64,000 nucleotides of DNA from Streptomonospora sp. PA3 (lineage in GTDB: Bacteria > Actinomycetota > Actinomycetes > Streptosporangiales > Streptosporangiaceae), in NCBI RefSeq assembly GCF_009728995.1, contig NZ_VTZW01000009.1, forward strand, positions 367,644-431,643. The letters run 5' to 3'. The position numbers and the translations under genes were made by a program. This document shows, piece by piece, positions 52,816 through 62,238 of this stretch. The notes under the pieces were generated by a model. That model was not told where the DNA came from. It saw nothing but the letters and a program-made list of their open reading frames with translations, and ran no database searches. Position 1 is the stretch's first letter, and the number at the start of each line of letters is the position of its first letter.

Positions 52816-55509
52816 ATGAGCGGACCGCTCGCACCCCGACCGGCCTACGCGCTGCTCACCGACGGCACCCAGATCTCGATCCGCCCCCTGTGCGCCGAGG
52901 ACACCGACGCGGTGCGGCGCATGCACGAGCACATGTCGCCCGAGAACCTCTACCTGCGCTTCTTCGGGTTCACCCGCGGAGTCGCCGAACAGATCGCCGC
53001 CAAGCTCTGCCGCGATCCGGCAGGCGGCCGCCTCGCCCTCGGCGCCTGGCTCTCCGACGACCTCGTCGGGGTCGCGGCCTGCGAACCCGCAACCGAAGCC
53101 GACGTGTGCGAGGTCTCGGTGACGGTGGCCGACCACATGCACCACCGGGGCGTGGGCACCCTCCTGCTGGAGCACCTGGCCTCAGCGGCCCGGGCCGGCG
53201 GTGTCCGCGCGTTCAGCGCCGACGTCCTCACCTACAACACCGCCATGCTGGAGGTCTTCGCCGACGCGGGCCTGGATGTGCGCCGCCGTACCAGCGGGTC
53301 GGTGATCGAACTGGAGATCCCCCTCGACGCCGGAGAGCACTACCTCGACGCGGTCGCCGAGCGCGAGCGCAGCGCCGACGTGGCCAGCCTGACCGCCCTG
53401 CTGCGCCCCGAAACCCTGGCGGTGGTCGGCGCCGGCCGCAGACCCTCCTCCATCGGCCACGCGATCCTGCGCAACATCACCTCCGGCGGCTACGCCGGCA
53501 GCCTCTACGCGGTCAACCCGCACGCCCGGGGCTCGGTCGCCGGCGTGAAGTCGGTGGCTTCGGTGGCCGACCTTCCCGAGGCGCCCGACCTCGCCGTGCT
53601 CGCCGTGCCCGCTCCCGCCGTCGCGACCGAGGCGGTCGAATGCGGACGCCGCGGAGCCAAGGCGCTGGTAGTCGTCACCTCCGGGCTGACGGCCGAGGCG
53701 AGCCGGGCCCTGATCGACGCCTGCCACCGCTACGGAATGCGGCTGGTCGGACCCAACTGCCTGGGTGTGGCCAACACCGAGCCCGGCACCGCACTCGACG
53801 CCACATTCGCGGCACACCACCCCGCGCCGGGGCGGGCCGGCGTCGTCGTGCAGTCCGGCGGCGTCGGGATCGCCCTGATCGACCACCTCTCCCGGCTCGG
53901 CGTGGGGATCTCCACCTTCGCCTCCGTCGGGGACAAGTACGACGTCAGCGGCAACGACATGGCCCTGTGGTGGGAGGCCGACCCCCGCACCCGCCTGGGC
54001 ATCGTCTACCTGGAGTCCTTCGGCAACCCCCGCAAGTTCTCCCGCACCGCGCGCCGCGTCGCCCGCACCACACCGCTGCTGACGGTGATGGCCGGACGCT
54101 CGGCCGCCGGCCGGCGCGCCGCCGCCTCCCACACCGCGGCCGCGGCCACCCCGGCGGTCACGCAGGAGGCCCTGTTCCGCCAGGCCGGCGTCATCGCCAC
54201 CGACAGCCTCGGCGACCTCATCAGCGTGGCCGCGCTGGTGGCCCACCGGCTCATCCCGGCCGGCCCCAACGTCGCCGTCGTCTCCAACGCCGGCGGGGCC
54301 GGCGTCCTCGCGGCCGACGCCTGCGCCGACGCCGGGCTGACCGTCCCGGAACTGAGCCCGTACACGCGCGAGGCGTTGGCGCGCCTGCTGCCCTCGGGCG
54401 CGGCCACCGCCAATCCGGTCGATACCACCGCCGCCGTGGCGCCGCACGCCTTCGAGCACGCCGTCACCGCCCTGGCGGCCGACCCCGGCATCGACGCCGT
54501 ACTCGCGCTGGCGGTGCCGACCGCCGCCGGGGAGCTGTCCACCGGCGTCGACTGGGCCGACCGGATCAGCACATACGGCAAGCCCCTGGCGGCCGTCCTG
54601 CTCGACCAGCCGGAGACGATCGAGGTGCGCCGCGGCTCCAACGGGGCGGCGGTGCCCGCGTTCGCCTACCCCGAGGACGCGGTGCGGGCCCTGTCCCACG
54701 CCTGGCGCCACCGGCAGTGGCTCGACCGGCCCCAGGGCCGGGTCCCCGAGGCGACCGGTGTCGACGCCGACCGCGCCGCCGCGATCATCCGTACCTTCCT
54801 CACCGGCGAGGAGGAGGGCGGATGGCTGCCGCCCGCGGCCGCGATGGAGTTTCTCGCCGCCTACGGCATCCCGCTGGCCGCCTGGCGCTGGGCGGAGTCG
54901 GCGGCGCAGGCGGCCCACGCCGCCGCCGAACTGGGGCAGCGGGTCGCATTGAAGGCCGACGTCGCCGACGTCGTGCACAAGGGGGCGGTCGGCGCCCTGG
55001 AACTGGATGTGCCCGCCGGGCAGGCCGGTGAGGCCTACGCCCGCCTGGCCGACCGCTTCGGCGCCCGCATGCGCGGCGCACTCGTGCAGCCGATGGCCGC
55101 ACCAGGCGTCGAGGTGCTGTGCGGCACGGTCCAGGACCCCGTGTTCGGCCCGCTGATCGTCTTCGGCGCGGGAGGCACCGCCACCGACACGCTCGACGAC
55201 CGCGTCGCGCGGCTGGCCCCGCTCACCGACGTCGACGCCGACGAACTCCTCAAAGCCGTGCGCATCACACCGATGCTGCTCGGCCCGCCCGAGCACCAGG
55301 GGCCGCCCCCGGTCGACGCGGACGCCCTCACCGACGTGCTGCTGCGCCTCTCCCGCCTGGCCGAGGACCACCCCGACGTGGCCGAGCTCGACCTCAACCC
55401 GATCATTGCCCGTTTCGAGGGCGCCGCCGCCGTAGACGCCCGCGTCCGGATCCGCCCGCAGCCCAGATGGGATCCCCACCTGCGCAGCCTGCGCCATCAG
55501 CCCGAGTGA
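52816..55509 (+). CDS. GNAT acetyltransferase fused to acyl-CoA synthetase (NDP-forming) domains (Pat-like)
   Basis: 897 residues. GNAT domain 1-175 (IRPLCAEDTDAVRRMHEHMS, CEVSVTVADHMHHRGVGTLL, the acetyl-CoA loop). CoA-binding domain about 195-325 (LAVVGAGRRPSSIGHAILRN, then GPNCLGVANTEPG). CoA-ligase domains about 330-640, with the His-bearing stretch AAASHTAAAATPAVTQEALF. ATP-grasp about 660-885 (VALKADVADVVHKGAVGALE, ending AELDLNPIIA). This is the layout of bacterial Pat/PatA protein lysine acetyltransferases, which shut down acetyl-CoA synthetase; here the GNAT domain is N-terminal. ATG 52816 follows GAGGAAAGGCCACACCC. Cotranscribed with OsmC. Confidence 0.93.
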   Translation: MSGPLAPRPAYALLTDGTQISIRPLCAEDTDAVRRMHEHMSPENLYLRFFGFTRGVAEQIAAKLCRDPAGGRLALGAWLSDDLVGVAACEPATEADVCEVSVTVADHMHHRGVGTLLLEHLASAARAGGVRAFSADVLTYNTAMLEVFADAGLDVRRRTSGSVIELEIPLDAGEHYLDAVAERERSADVASLTALLRPETLAVVGAGRRPSSIGHAILRNITSGGYAGSLYAVNPHARGSVAGVKSVASVADLPEAPDLAVLAVPAPAVATEAVECGRRGAKALVVVTSGLTAEASRALIDACHRYGMRLVGPNCLGVANTEPGTALDATFAAHHPAPGRAGVVVQSGGVGIALIDHLSRLGVGISTFASVGDKYDVSGNDMALWWEADPRTRLGIVYLESFGNPRKFSRTARRVARTTPLLTVMAGRSAAGRRAAASHTAAAATPAVTQEALFRQAGVIATDSLGDLISVAALVAHRLIPAGPNVAVVSNAGGAGVLAADACADAGLTVPELSPYTREALARLLPSGAATANPVDTTAAVAPHAFEHAVTALAADPGIDAVLALAVPTAAGELSTGVDWADRISTYGKPLAAVLLDQPETIEVRRGSNGAAVPAFAYPEDAVRALSHAWRHRQWLDRPQGRVPEATGVDADRAAAIIRTFLTGEEEGGWLPPAAAMEFLAAYGIPLAAWRWAESAAQAAHAAAELGQRVALKADVADVVHKGAVGALELDVPAGQAGEAYARLADRFGARMRGALVQPMAAPGVEVLCGTVQDPVFGPLIVFGAGGTATDTLDDRVARLAPLTDVDADELLKAVRITPMLLGPPEHQGPPPVDADALTDVLLRLSRLAEDHPDVAELDLNPIIARFEGAAAVDARVRIRPQPRWDPHLRSLRHQPE

Positions 55510-55652
55510 GGGGGAGCGGTGAGGCGTAGTCACGCGGGTTCGAGGTCAGTGGTTGAAAAGGAAACCCGTGCGCTGGAAGAAGGCGGGCATCACCGGGGGC
55601 GGGGACCGCGCGGCCGAGGGTGGGGAGCGCCCTCCGAGCAGAAGGGGTGCCG

Positions 55653-58151
55653 ATGATGCCGGACTCGTCACGCTCGGATGCGAGGGCCGCGGGCCCCGGG
55701 CAGACCTCGGAGCCCGCTGAGCCAGGGACCCGTCGGCGGGCATTGGCGCCGACCCTCGTCCTGTTCGGCCTGTGCCTGCTGGGCCTCGCCGTCGGCGCCG
55801 CCGTGTGGCCCTTCGCCCCGTCCATCGCCCGCGCGGCGTGGCTGGCCGCCACCGCGACCGCGCTGGTGCCGGCGGTGTGGTGGCTGATCCAGGGGATACG
55901 GGCGCGGAGCGGGGCCACCGACGTGATCGCCGCGCTGGCGCTCCTGGGCTCCGTCGCCGTGCAGGAGTACCTGGCGGGAGCGGTCATCGCGGTGATGCTC
56001 ACCGGCGGCCGGATGCTGGAGCGCCACGCCGACGGCCGGGCCCGGCGCGACCTCGGCGCTCTGCTCACCCGCGCGCCCAGGACCGCCCACAGGAGGGAGA
56101 ACGGAGGGCTCACCACCGTCGACGTCGCGGCGGTGCGCCCGGGCGACTTGCTGCTGGTCCGCGCGGGCGAGGCGGTGGCGGTCGACGGCCGGGTCCTGGC
56201 AGCGGCCGAGCTCCGGGAAGGACCGGAACGGCCGGAAGGCATGGAGGGGCGGGGGAGCAAGGACGCCGGCGAGGCGGTCGCCCTCATCGACGAATCCGCC
56301 GTAACCGGCGAACCGCTGCCGGTTGAGCGATCCGCCGGAGACAGCGTCGCCAGCGGCACCGTCAACGCCGGGGACCCCTTCACCCTCCGAGCCGACGCCG
56401 ACGCCGAGGCGAGCACCTACGCCGGTATCGTCCGCATGGCGCGTGAGGCCCAGGCGCACAGCGCCCCCTTCGTTCGCATGGCCGACCGCTACGCCCTTCT
56501 CTTGCTTCCCGCCACACTGATCCTGGCCGGAGCCGCCTGGCTGGTGTCGGCGGATCCGACCCGGGCGGTCGCGGTGCTGGTGGTGGCCACCCCCTGCCCG
56601 CTGATCCTCGCCGCTCCCATCGCCTTCACCGGCGGGCTGTCCCGGGCGGCGCGCCGCGGGGTGATCGTCAAAGGCGGGGGCGCGCTCGAGCGCCTCGCCC
56701 GTGCCCGCGTCCTGCTCTTCGACAAGACGGGAACGGTCACGGTCGGCCGACCGCGGCTCAGCGGCGTCGCGGTCGGGCCCGGCGGTTCGCCGACCGAGCA
56801 GGACGTGCTCGGGCTCGCCGCCTCGCTTGAGCAGGCTTCGGCGCACGTGCTGGCATCGGCCGTCGTCGCCTCCGCCGAAGAGGCGGGACTGCGCCTGGAG
56901 ATGCCCGTCGGCGTTTCCGAGGTCGCGGGCCAAGGCTTGCGCGGACATGTGGGCGGGTGTGAAGTCGCGGTGGGCAGGCTCTCGTGGGTGACGGGCGGCC
57001 GCCCGCCGCCGAGCTGGATCCGCGACTTCCGCGGTGAGACCGCCGCGGCCGGGGTGACGAGCGTGTTCGTAGCCGTCGACGGGGGCGTCGTCGGGGCGCT
57101 GATGCTGGACGACCCGCTGCGTCGCGACGCCCCGCGGACCCTCCGGCTGTTGCGCCGGTCCGGAATCGACCGCGCCGTGATGCTCACCGGCGACCGGGCC
57201 GAAGTCGCCGGGCCGATCGGCGAGGTCGTCGGGGCCGACGAGGTCCACGCCGAGCAGACGCCCGAAGGCAAGGTCGCGGTCGTGCGCAGCGAGAGCGAAC
57301 GGGCGGCCACCGTCATGGTGGGCGACGGCGTCAACGACGCCCCCGCACTGGCCGGCGCCGGCGTCGGGGTCGCGTTGGGCGCGCGCGGCGCGGCGGCGTC
57401 GTCGCAGGCGGCGGATGTCGTGATCACGGTGGATCGCCTGGAGCGCTTGGCCGAAGCATTGACGATCGCCCGCAGGTCGCGCGGCATCGCCCGGCAGAGC
57501 GCCCTCGTCGGCATGGGGATGTCGCTGGCGGCCATGCTGGCCGCCGCCGTCGGCTGGCTGCCGCCCGCAGCCGGGGCGCTGCTGCAGGAGGGCATCGACG
57601 TCGCCGTGATCGTCAACGCGCTGCGCTCCCTGGGCGGGCCCGCCGATGGCGGACTCGTTCCGCGGCTGACCGGCGACAGTGCCGAGCTCGCTCGCCGCCT
57701 CGACGAGGAACACCGCCGGTTGCGGCCGCGCGTGCGCCGACTGCCGCACCTGGCCGGTGCGGTCGCCGAAGGGGAGGTCCCGCCCGTCACCGTCCTCGAC
57801 GAGATCGACGCCTTCGCCCGAGATTTGGCCGAGCATGAGCGCGATGACGAGCGGCTGCTCTACCCCGAGGTCGCCAGAGTACTCGGCGGCCGGGACCCCA
57901 CCGGAACCATGAGCCGAGCGCATGCCGACATCGCGGCCCGGCTGCGCCGCCTCGGCGACCTGACCGCGCGGCTGCGGGCGGGGGCGGCGAACGCGCCGGC
58001 CCGGCGGGAGCTGGAACGGGAGCTGGTGGAGCTGCACGCACTTCTGGAACTCCATTTCACGCAGGAGGAAGAGGGATACTACTCGCTGGCCGAGGACCCC
58101 GACCCGCAGCGCAGTCGGCGCGGGCTCCGCCGATGGAGCGCGCGCGGATGA
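55653..58151 (+). CDS. P1B-type metal ATPase with C-terminal hemerythrin-like domain (P1B-5-like)
   Basis: 832 residues from ATG 55653 (AGAAGGGGTGCCG precedes; ATG 55656 also possible). Membrane helices at 35-140; actuator loop with DESAVTGEPLPV; the metal-site TM is VVATPCPLILAAP (TPC variant); P-domain LLFDKTGTVTVG; TGDR; GDGVNDAPALAGAGVGVALG. The SxHPLA motif is changed to SAHVLA. After the last helix, residues about 680-815 form a hemerythrin/HHE domain with LDEEHRRL, RDLAEHERDDERLLYPE, SRAHADIAARL and LLELHFTQEEEGYY, all di-iron-type His and Glu. There is no N-terminal HMA domain. This matches P1B-5 ATPases (Ni/Fe exporters) with an Hr-like domain that may sense O2 or metal. Sits at the end of the stress cluster. 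Confidence 0.93.
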   Translation: MMPDSSRSDARAAGPGQTSEPAEPGTRRRALAPTLVLFGLCLLGLAVGAAVWPFAPSIARAAWLAATATALVPAVWWLIQGIRARSGATDVIAALALLGSVAVQEYLAGAVIAVMLTGGRMLERHADGRARRDLGALLTRAPRTAHRRENGGLTTVDVAAVRPGDLLLVRAGEAVAVDGRVLAAAELREGPERPEGMEGRGSKDAGEAVALIDESAVTGEPLPVERSAGDSVASGTVNAGDPFTLRADADAEASTYAGIVRMAREAQAHSAPFVRMADRYALLLLPATLILAGAAWLVSADPTRAVAVLVVATPCPLILAAPIAFTGGLSRAARRGVIVKGGGALERLARARVLLFDKTGTVTVGRPRLSGVAVGPGGSPTEQDVLGLAASLEQASAHVLASAVVASAEEAGLRLEMPVGVSEVAGQGLRGHVGGCEVAVGRLSWVTGGRPPPSWIRDFRGETAAAGVTSVFVAVDGGVVGALMLDDPLRRDAPRTLRLLRRSGIDRAVMLTGDRAEVAGPIGEVVGADEVHAEQTPEGKVAVVRSESERAATVMVGDGVNDAPALAGAGVGVALGARGAAASSQAADVVITVDRLERLAEALTIARRSRGIARQSALVGMGMSLAAMLAAAVGWLPPAAGALLQEGIDVAVIVNALRSLGGPADGGLVPRLTGDSAELARRLDEEHRRLRPRVRRLPHLAGAVAEGEVPPVTVLDEIDAFARDLAEHERDDERLLYPEVARVLGGRDPTGTMSRAHADIAARLRRLGDLTARLRAGAANAPARRELERELVELHALLELHFTQEEEGYYSLAEDPDPQRSRRGLRRWSARG

Positions 58152-58354
58152 GCGGGGCGAGGTCGGTTCACGAGCATGGAAATGTGGGCCCCGCGCTGCT
58201 CGACGCTGAAGAGCCGGCGGACGCCGCCAGAGAATGAGCCTGACCCGATGCCGGATGGGCCGATGGGCTGTCCTCGTCACCGGCCACCAGGCGTTCTTCA
58301 CCCGCGAGACGCTTGCGGCCATCGGTGACTCCACCATCGCCGCCTTCGCCGCCT

Positions 58355-58714
58355 TCACCTGCGGGGAGGTACCGCAGCACACTGTTGTGCGGTCGGCGCG
58401 AACGTCCTGCCTCCGGTGGAGTGGACATCCCCATCGGAACCGTCTTCGTGCCCGTGGCCTTCGCCCTCGGGCTGCGGCGAGAACCCGGGTCCGGCGAAAC
58501 CGGGCCACGAGTGGGCGGCCACGGGGCCCGCGGCGTTCGGCCGGAGCCTCGCCCACCGCGCCGACCGGGGGCGCCCCCACATGCGTCGGAAGGCGAAGCG
58601 GCGCCAGATAGCCCTGTCGATCTCCGCGGCGGTGTATCCGGCCGCCCCCACACCGAGGATCAGCGTCCAGGCCCAACCAACAGGGCGCGGTGTGTGGAAG
58701 AGGGCGTTCATCAT
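58355..58714 (-). CDS. Possible small single-helix membrane protein
   Basis: 119 residues from ATG 58714 (or 58711). One membrane helix (PVGWAWTLILGVGAAGYTAA) is followed by a basic stretch (IWRRFAFRRMWGRPRSARWA) and a His/Asp-rich tail (EGEGHGHEDGSDGDVHSTGG). Third-position GC is high, in keeping with coding. No ribosome site is seen, but it follows the DUF4383 gene by 68 bases on the same strand. Family not recognised. The 200 bases between it and the ATPase gene hold nothing I can name. Confidence 0.42.
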   Translation of the reverse strand: MMNALFHTPRPVGWAWTLILGVGAAGYTAAEIDRAIWRRFAFRRMWGRPRSARWARLRPNAAGPVAAHSWPGFAGPGFSPQPEGEGHGHEDGSDGDVHSTGGRTFAPTAQQCAAVPPRR

Positions 58715-58782
58715 GGGTGCGGACGTCAGCAGCCCTTGGGCAGTGCCATCACGGCGATGCCCGCATACACCCGCGCCGCATA

Positions 58783-59241
58783 CTACGCCCCTGTCTTCGC
58801 CAGCCGGGGACCGATGACGCCGAGGGCGATCATTCCGATCCCGAGTCCAAGGTGCAGCCAGTTGTCGGCGCTGTTGAGCGGCACGAAGTTGGCGGCGCTT
58901 TCGCTGCCTACGAAGAGTCCGTACAACCAGAGCACGAGGTACACCACGCCGCCGCCGACGAGGAAAGCCACGGCCGCGCCCCTGGAACGCGCCATGGCGA
59001 GTCCGGCTATCCCGAAGAGTAGGTGGACGGCATTGTGCAGGACCGACACCTGGAAAACGCCGAGCAGGTAGGCCTCGGACTCGTGGCCCATCAACCCCAA
59101 TTGCCCGTAGTCGGTGGTGACTCCGGGGATGAACCCCAGCACGCCGACGGCGAGGAACACCAGCCCGACGACAGCGGAGAACAGACGGACCGGCTGACGG
59201 GTGAATCCCGCGGACGCCCGATTGGAATGTGCGGTGGCCAT
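58783..59241 (-). CDS. DUF4383 membrane protein
   Basis: 152 residues from ATG 59241, with a strong ribosome site GCGAGGAGGTAACC. Four membrane helices. Characteristic stretches: RLFSAVVGLVFLAVGVLGFI, VSVLHNAVHLLFGIAGLAMA, and FVPLNSADNWLHLGLGIGMI. DUF4383 proteins are common, uncharacterised actinobacterial membrane proteins often found in stress or genomic-island settings. Confidence 0.9.
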   Translation of the reverse strand: MATAHSNRASAGFTRQPVRLFSAVVGLVFLAVGVLGFIPGVTTDYGQLGLMGHESEAYLLGVFQVSVLHNAVHLLFGIAGLAMARSRGAAVAFLVGGGVVYLVLWLYGLFVGSESAANFVPLNSADNWLHLGLGIGMIALGVIGPRLAKTGA

Positions 59242-59794
59242 GGTTACCTCCTCGCACTTCTCGACTAGTCCGGACGGAGCCCGGTGGAGACCTACTTTCC
59301 TCGGATGCGTTCGGTAACCGTGCTTGCGCGTCGAATCCGTCGGGATGGACAAACACGACCGCGGTCACCGCCCCCGTTTCCGAACAGGACGGCAGTTGGC
59401 CGCAGTCGTTCACAATCGTGGCTAGGGGGCCGCACCGCTGCGGCATCGCCGGGTAGTGCCCGTGTCGGGATCTTTGCACCGCAGGCGTGTCCGCGGTCGG
59501 CGGCGTGTCGGGAGCGTCTGGTCGCCCGCGAACCGGTGAACGGCACGCACGTACCAGCTTCAGGGAGACGCGGCTCGACGTTGGCTCGTCACGATAACGA
59601 CACACCGACGGCGATAGCGGTGCCCGAAAACCCTGCACGCGCGCGAGCGTTTGAGAGGTGCGGACCGTCCGAGTGTGAGTGGTCGGCCGGTCCTCTTGTT
59701 GAAGCCGCTTTGGGCTCTTTCTCGGGTTGCATTGACGTGTATTGGGGCAACTCGTGCTGGTGGAAACGATGAACTGCGATAGAAGGTGGACACT
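59242..59794. other. Gene-free stretch
   Basis: No supported gene. The last 15 bases before 59795 hold AGAAGGTGGACACT, the ribosome site of the next gene. Short A/T-richer patches near 59730-59780 could carry its promoter. Confidence 0.5.
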
Positions 59795-60010
59795 ATGATC
59801 GAGAAGTTGGTCCGGGCTGGTGTCACCTCAGACATGGCCTACACCGCAGGGGCAGCCTCCATCGGCCTGAGCATCTTGGCCTGGTCGGCCTCGAAGGCAA
59901 AAGAGAATGCCGGCACCGATCGTGCAGACCGGTGGGGGATGTTCATCGGTGAATGGGCACCCACGTTCTTCGCATTGGGCGTCGCACTGCGATTGGAGGA
60001 GACAGGCTAG
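59795..60010 (+). CDS. Small two-helix membrane protein (71 aa)
   Basis: ATG 59795 is chosen because AGAAGGTGGACACT precedes it; GTG 59786 is possible. Sequence MIEKLVRAGVTSDMAYTAGA, a membrane helix ASIGLSILAWSA, then a polar loop with KENAGTDRADRWGMFIGEWA and a second helix PTFFALGVALRL. Small proteins with this GLDRADRWGLFVGEWAP-like loop are widespread in Streptomyces and relatives but have no known function. Its end overlaps a convergent ORF by four bases. Confidence 0.75.
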   Translation: MIEKLVRAGVTSDMAYTAGAASIGLSILAWSASKAKENAGTDRADRWGMFIGEWAPTFFALGVALRLEETG

Positions 60011-60258
60011 TAACGCCCGTCTATCGGCACGAGTCGGTCGTGCCCCGGACTGCCGCCGCAGCACAGGGCGAGCGCCGTCGCCACGGCGGTTGCGCTCCAT
60101 GGGCCGTGGTTGAGTACCGAAGCGGTCAGGTGCCCTGTGACCACGAAGAGATCGACATGGACGAGTCCGGACACGACAACGCCGACCGTATACGGCTCGG
60201 TAGAGGTGAGGTGCAGGAGGCTGAACAGCAGTATCGAGACCACCGCGGCCACGCCCAT
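60007..60258 (-). CDS. Membrane protein fragment (83 aa)
   Basis: Two hydrophobic helices: GVAAVVSILLFSLLHLTSTE and TVGVVVSGLVHVDLFVVTGH, followed by NHGPWSATAVATALALCCGG. Good coding character, but the ATG 60258 has no ribosome site and the frame continues 5' as FCRRRCA until a TGA without any start. It is probably the 3' part of a longer membrane protein gene cut by the neighbouring transposon debris. Confidence 0.45.
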   Translation of the reverse strand: MGVAAVVSILLFSLLHLTSTEPYTVGVVVSGLVHVDLFVVTGHLTASVLNHGPWSATAVATALALCCGGSPGHDRLVPIDGRY

Positions 60259-60384
60259 CGCGCAGCGGCGGCGACAAAACGCCTCCGGGGCTCGCCTTCA
60301 AAGTGCGCTGGAGCGAGAGGCGGTTTTCTGGGGTGTGGCGTGCGGCTCGGTGATTGGCGGAGCGTTCGTACTCGCTGATGCAGA

Positions 60385-60619
60385 CAGCCGCCGCAGATGG
60401 GCCTGGTCGTCCCGCGGAGAGTAAGCCTTATCCGCCAGGACCCGGGTCCGGATGTGTCCGCGGGCGCCCGGGTCGGCAGCTACGCGGTTCGACAAGATTG
60501 CCCTGCGCTACGAGATCGCGCCCATTGAACGGCGTGGCCACCACCGGCGAACCGCCCCTGTAGCCCTTGTCGATCAGGGCGAGCAGGTCGAGAGCAGGAT
60601 GCGGTCGCCGATGCGTCAC
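60385..60619. pseudogene. IS5-superfamily transposase debris in both orientations
   Basis: Three scraps of DDE transposases lie end to end. Minus strand 60512-60619: LLALIDKGYRGGSPVVATPF (the DKGYxG block). Plus strand 60476-60514: AATRFDKIALRYE, like the C-terminal end ATRYDKxALxY. Minus strand 60385-60447: TRVLADKAYSPRDDQAHLRR (the LADKAYSSR block of a different IS5 group). At least two elements were inserted and decayed here. Confidence 0.6.
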
Positions 60620-61342
60620 ACGCGGACGGCGCGGGTATCGCGAATGGTGTCAGGAATCCCGCCGAGGCTGTGGCCGAAGAACGCAAAGGATGCCCCGTCG
60701 TGGTGCTGCCGAACGAATCCGGCCAGGGCGGGGGCGGCGCTCAGACCCTGCTCGAAGACCCGCGCGACGCCGTCCCGCTGCAACGGATCCGACTGCGCCC
60801 CACCGTGGGTCCCATTCACCTTACAGTGCACACCGCAGGGCGCCCCGGATTCCCGGTGGTCGCCGGTGGGTACGCTGAGCTCGGTCCAGGGGGCGCCGGG
60901 TATGGGGGTTCGTTGACCTCGGCAGTCTCGTCCACTTGGTCCGTGCTTGTCGTGGCGGTCGTGCTTTTTGCCCGGTAGATTCCGAGGATCCGTGAGAAGC
61001 GTGTTCCTGTATGGGGCGATTTTTCGATCGCCGCGCTTTTTCTCGCGGCTCCCCGCCATGTTCGTGGCGGTGTTTTCGACCCTGGAATCGGGAGGACGTG
61101 GCTTCGACGGCGATCGCGCGGGCGCGGGCCGAGCGCTGCGGGGCGGCGACGGCGCCGCCTGCGATTCGGTCGTATGCGGGCGGTCGGCCGGAGAAGTTTC
61201 GGGGGGCGATGTAAATTGCTTCGGCGTATCCAGAATCCTGTGACCGCCGACCCGCCACGAGGGCAGTAGCGGGCCGGGGCTGCGAGATCCGTGGGGCTGT
61301 GGCCGCTGTTGGACGATTCCCAGGCCCTACGGGCTGCGGAGC
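60620..61342. other. Gene-free stretch after the transposase debris
   Basis: No supported gene. The minus strand near 60630-60690 carries VRQHHDGASFAFFGHSLGG, possibly part of the same transposon or an alpha/beta-hydrolase scrap. An A/T-richer patch TTTTTCGATCGCCGCGCTTTTTCT (61020-61044; written here only as a composition note) stands out from its surroundings. Confidence 0.4.
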
Positions 61343-61798
61343 TTACGTGCTTTCGCTGATGCGGGCGTGCAGGACAGAGTTGTCTCCGCCGCCACCCGAC
61401 CAGTCCACCTGGAAGGCGGCGTCGGTGCCGGCGGAGTCCCAGTGGTTGGAGCCGACGTAAGGGTTGACCCAGTGCAGGCGCAGACTGCGACTGTTGTAGA
61501 CGGCGCTGCTGCAGTTCTCCGAGGCCCAAGACTGCCACTTGTCGAGACCGGAGAAGATGCCGTCGGACTCGGTGTAGATCGAGCGGGTCTGGGAGGCTGG
61601 CAGGGCCGACTCGGCGAACGGGGTGATGAAGATGCCTGTGCTGCCGCCTCGCTCCGCCGGGCGGAAGTTGCAGTCGGTGTCATTGTGGATGACCAGTTGG
61701 GTGCTGCGTGCGGCGTCGGCCTGGGCGGGGGCGGCGCTCAGCGCAAACGCGCAAACGCCGATGACGGCTCCCAGGGCGGTAGTTACGCGGCGGTTCAT
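61343..61798 (-). CDS. Secreted ET79/aegerolysin-like protein
   Basis: 151 residues. A signal peptide (MNRRVTTALGAVIGVCAFAL, cleavage near AAPAQADA) precedes a 120-residue beta-rich domain: STQLVIHNDTDCNFRPAERG, WASENCSSAVYNSRSLRLHW, VNPYVGSNHWDSAGTDAAFQ. The NPYxGSNxxDSAG stretch and the two Cys match the crystal protein ET79 / aegerolysin family. These proteins bind lipids or membranes; some are insecticidal with a partner, and no partner gene is seen. ATG 61798 follows GAAAGGATCTAG. Confidence 0.82.
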   Translation of the reverse strand: MNRRVTTALGAVIGVCAFALSAAPAQADAARSTQLVIHNDTDCNFRPAERGGSTGIFITPFAESALPASQTRSIYTESDGIFSGLDKWQSWASENCSSAVYNSRSLRLHWVNPYVGSNHWDSAGTDAAFQVDWSGGGGDNSVLHARISEST

Positions 61799-62238
61799 CT
61801 AGATCCTTTCCAAAAGCAAGCCGAAAACAGATCCCCGTGCGGGGTCGAGACAACTGTCGCTGCGGAAAACAGTGATCGCAAGAGGCTCTTCTCTCCTGCT
61901 CGTTTGTGGTCGCCGGCAAAACCGGACGAATCCGGTTGCGGCGGATAGAGAAGCAACTTTCGTCAAGTCCGCTGCATTCGCGTGCGTGGGCCAAAATCCC
62001 ACGTGTGCAATTGCCTGTAAGTGATGGACCATGCGAGAGTGTCGTGTCGGCCTCAAACGCTGAGTCAGGTCCTGCCTCAAGCGGGATAGGTGACGGACCA
62101 CCGCCTGCCGGCCAGGAACGCGCAGGCGGCCGCAAGCGGTGTGGAGAAAACTCAGGTGAACACATTGCCTCCATCGTCGGAGGTGGGCATGGATGGTGGC
62201 TGCCGTGCCTCTGTGGAACTACCTGAGGAGCAGTAGCC
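61799..62238. other. Divergent intergenic region
   Basis: 440 bases between the ET79-like gene and the RsbW-like gene, lower in GC than its surroundings. Presumably holds both promoters. I see no gene; an exact -10/-35 pair cannot be assigned with confidence. Confidence 0.5.

Noticed and set aside
55530-55580. Imperfect inverted repeat around GGGTT...AACCC before the P1B ATPase gene
   Set aside because: Only six matching pairs with a large loop; no known element fits.
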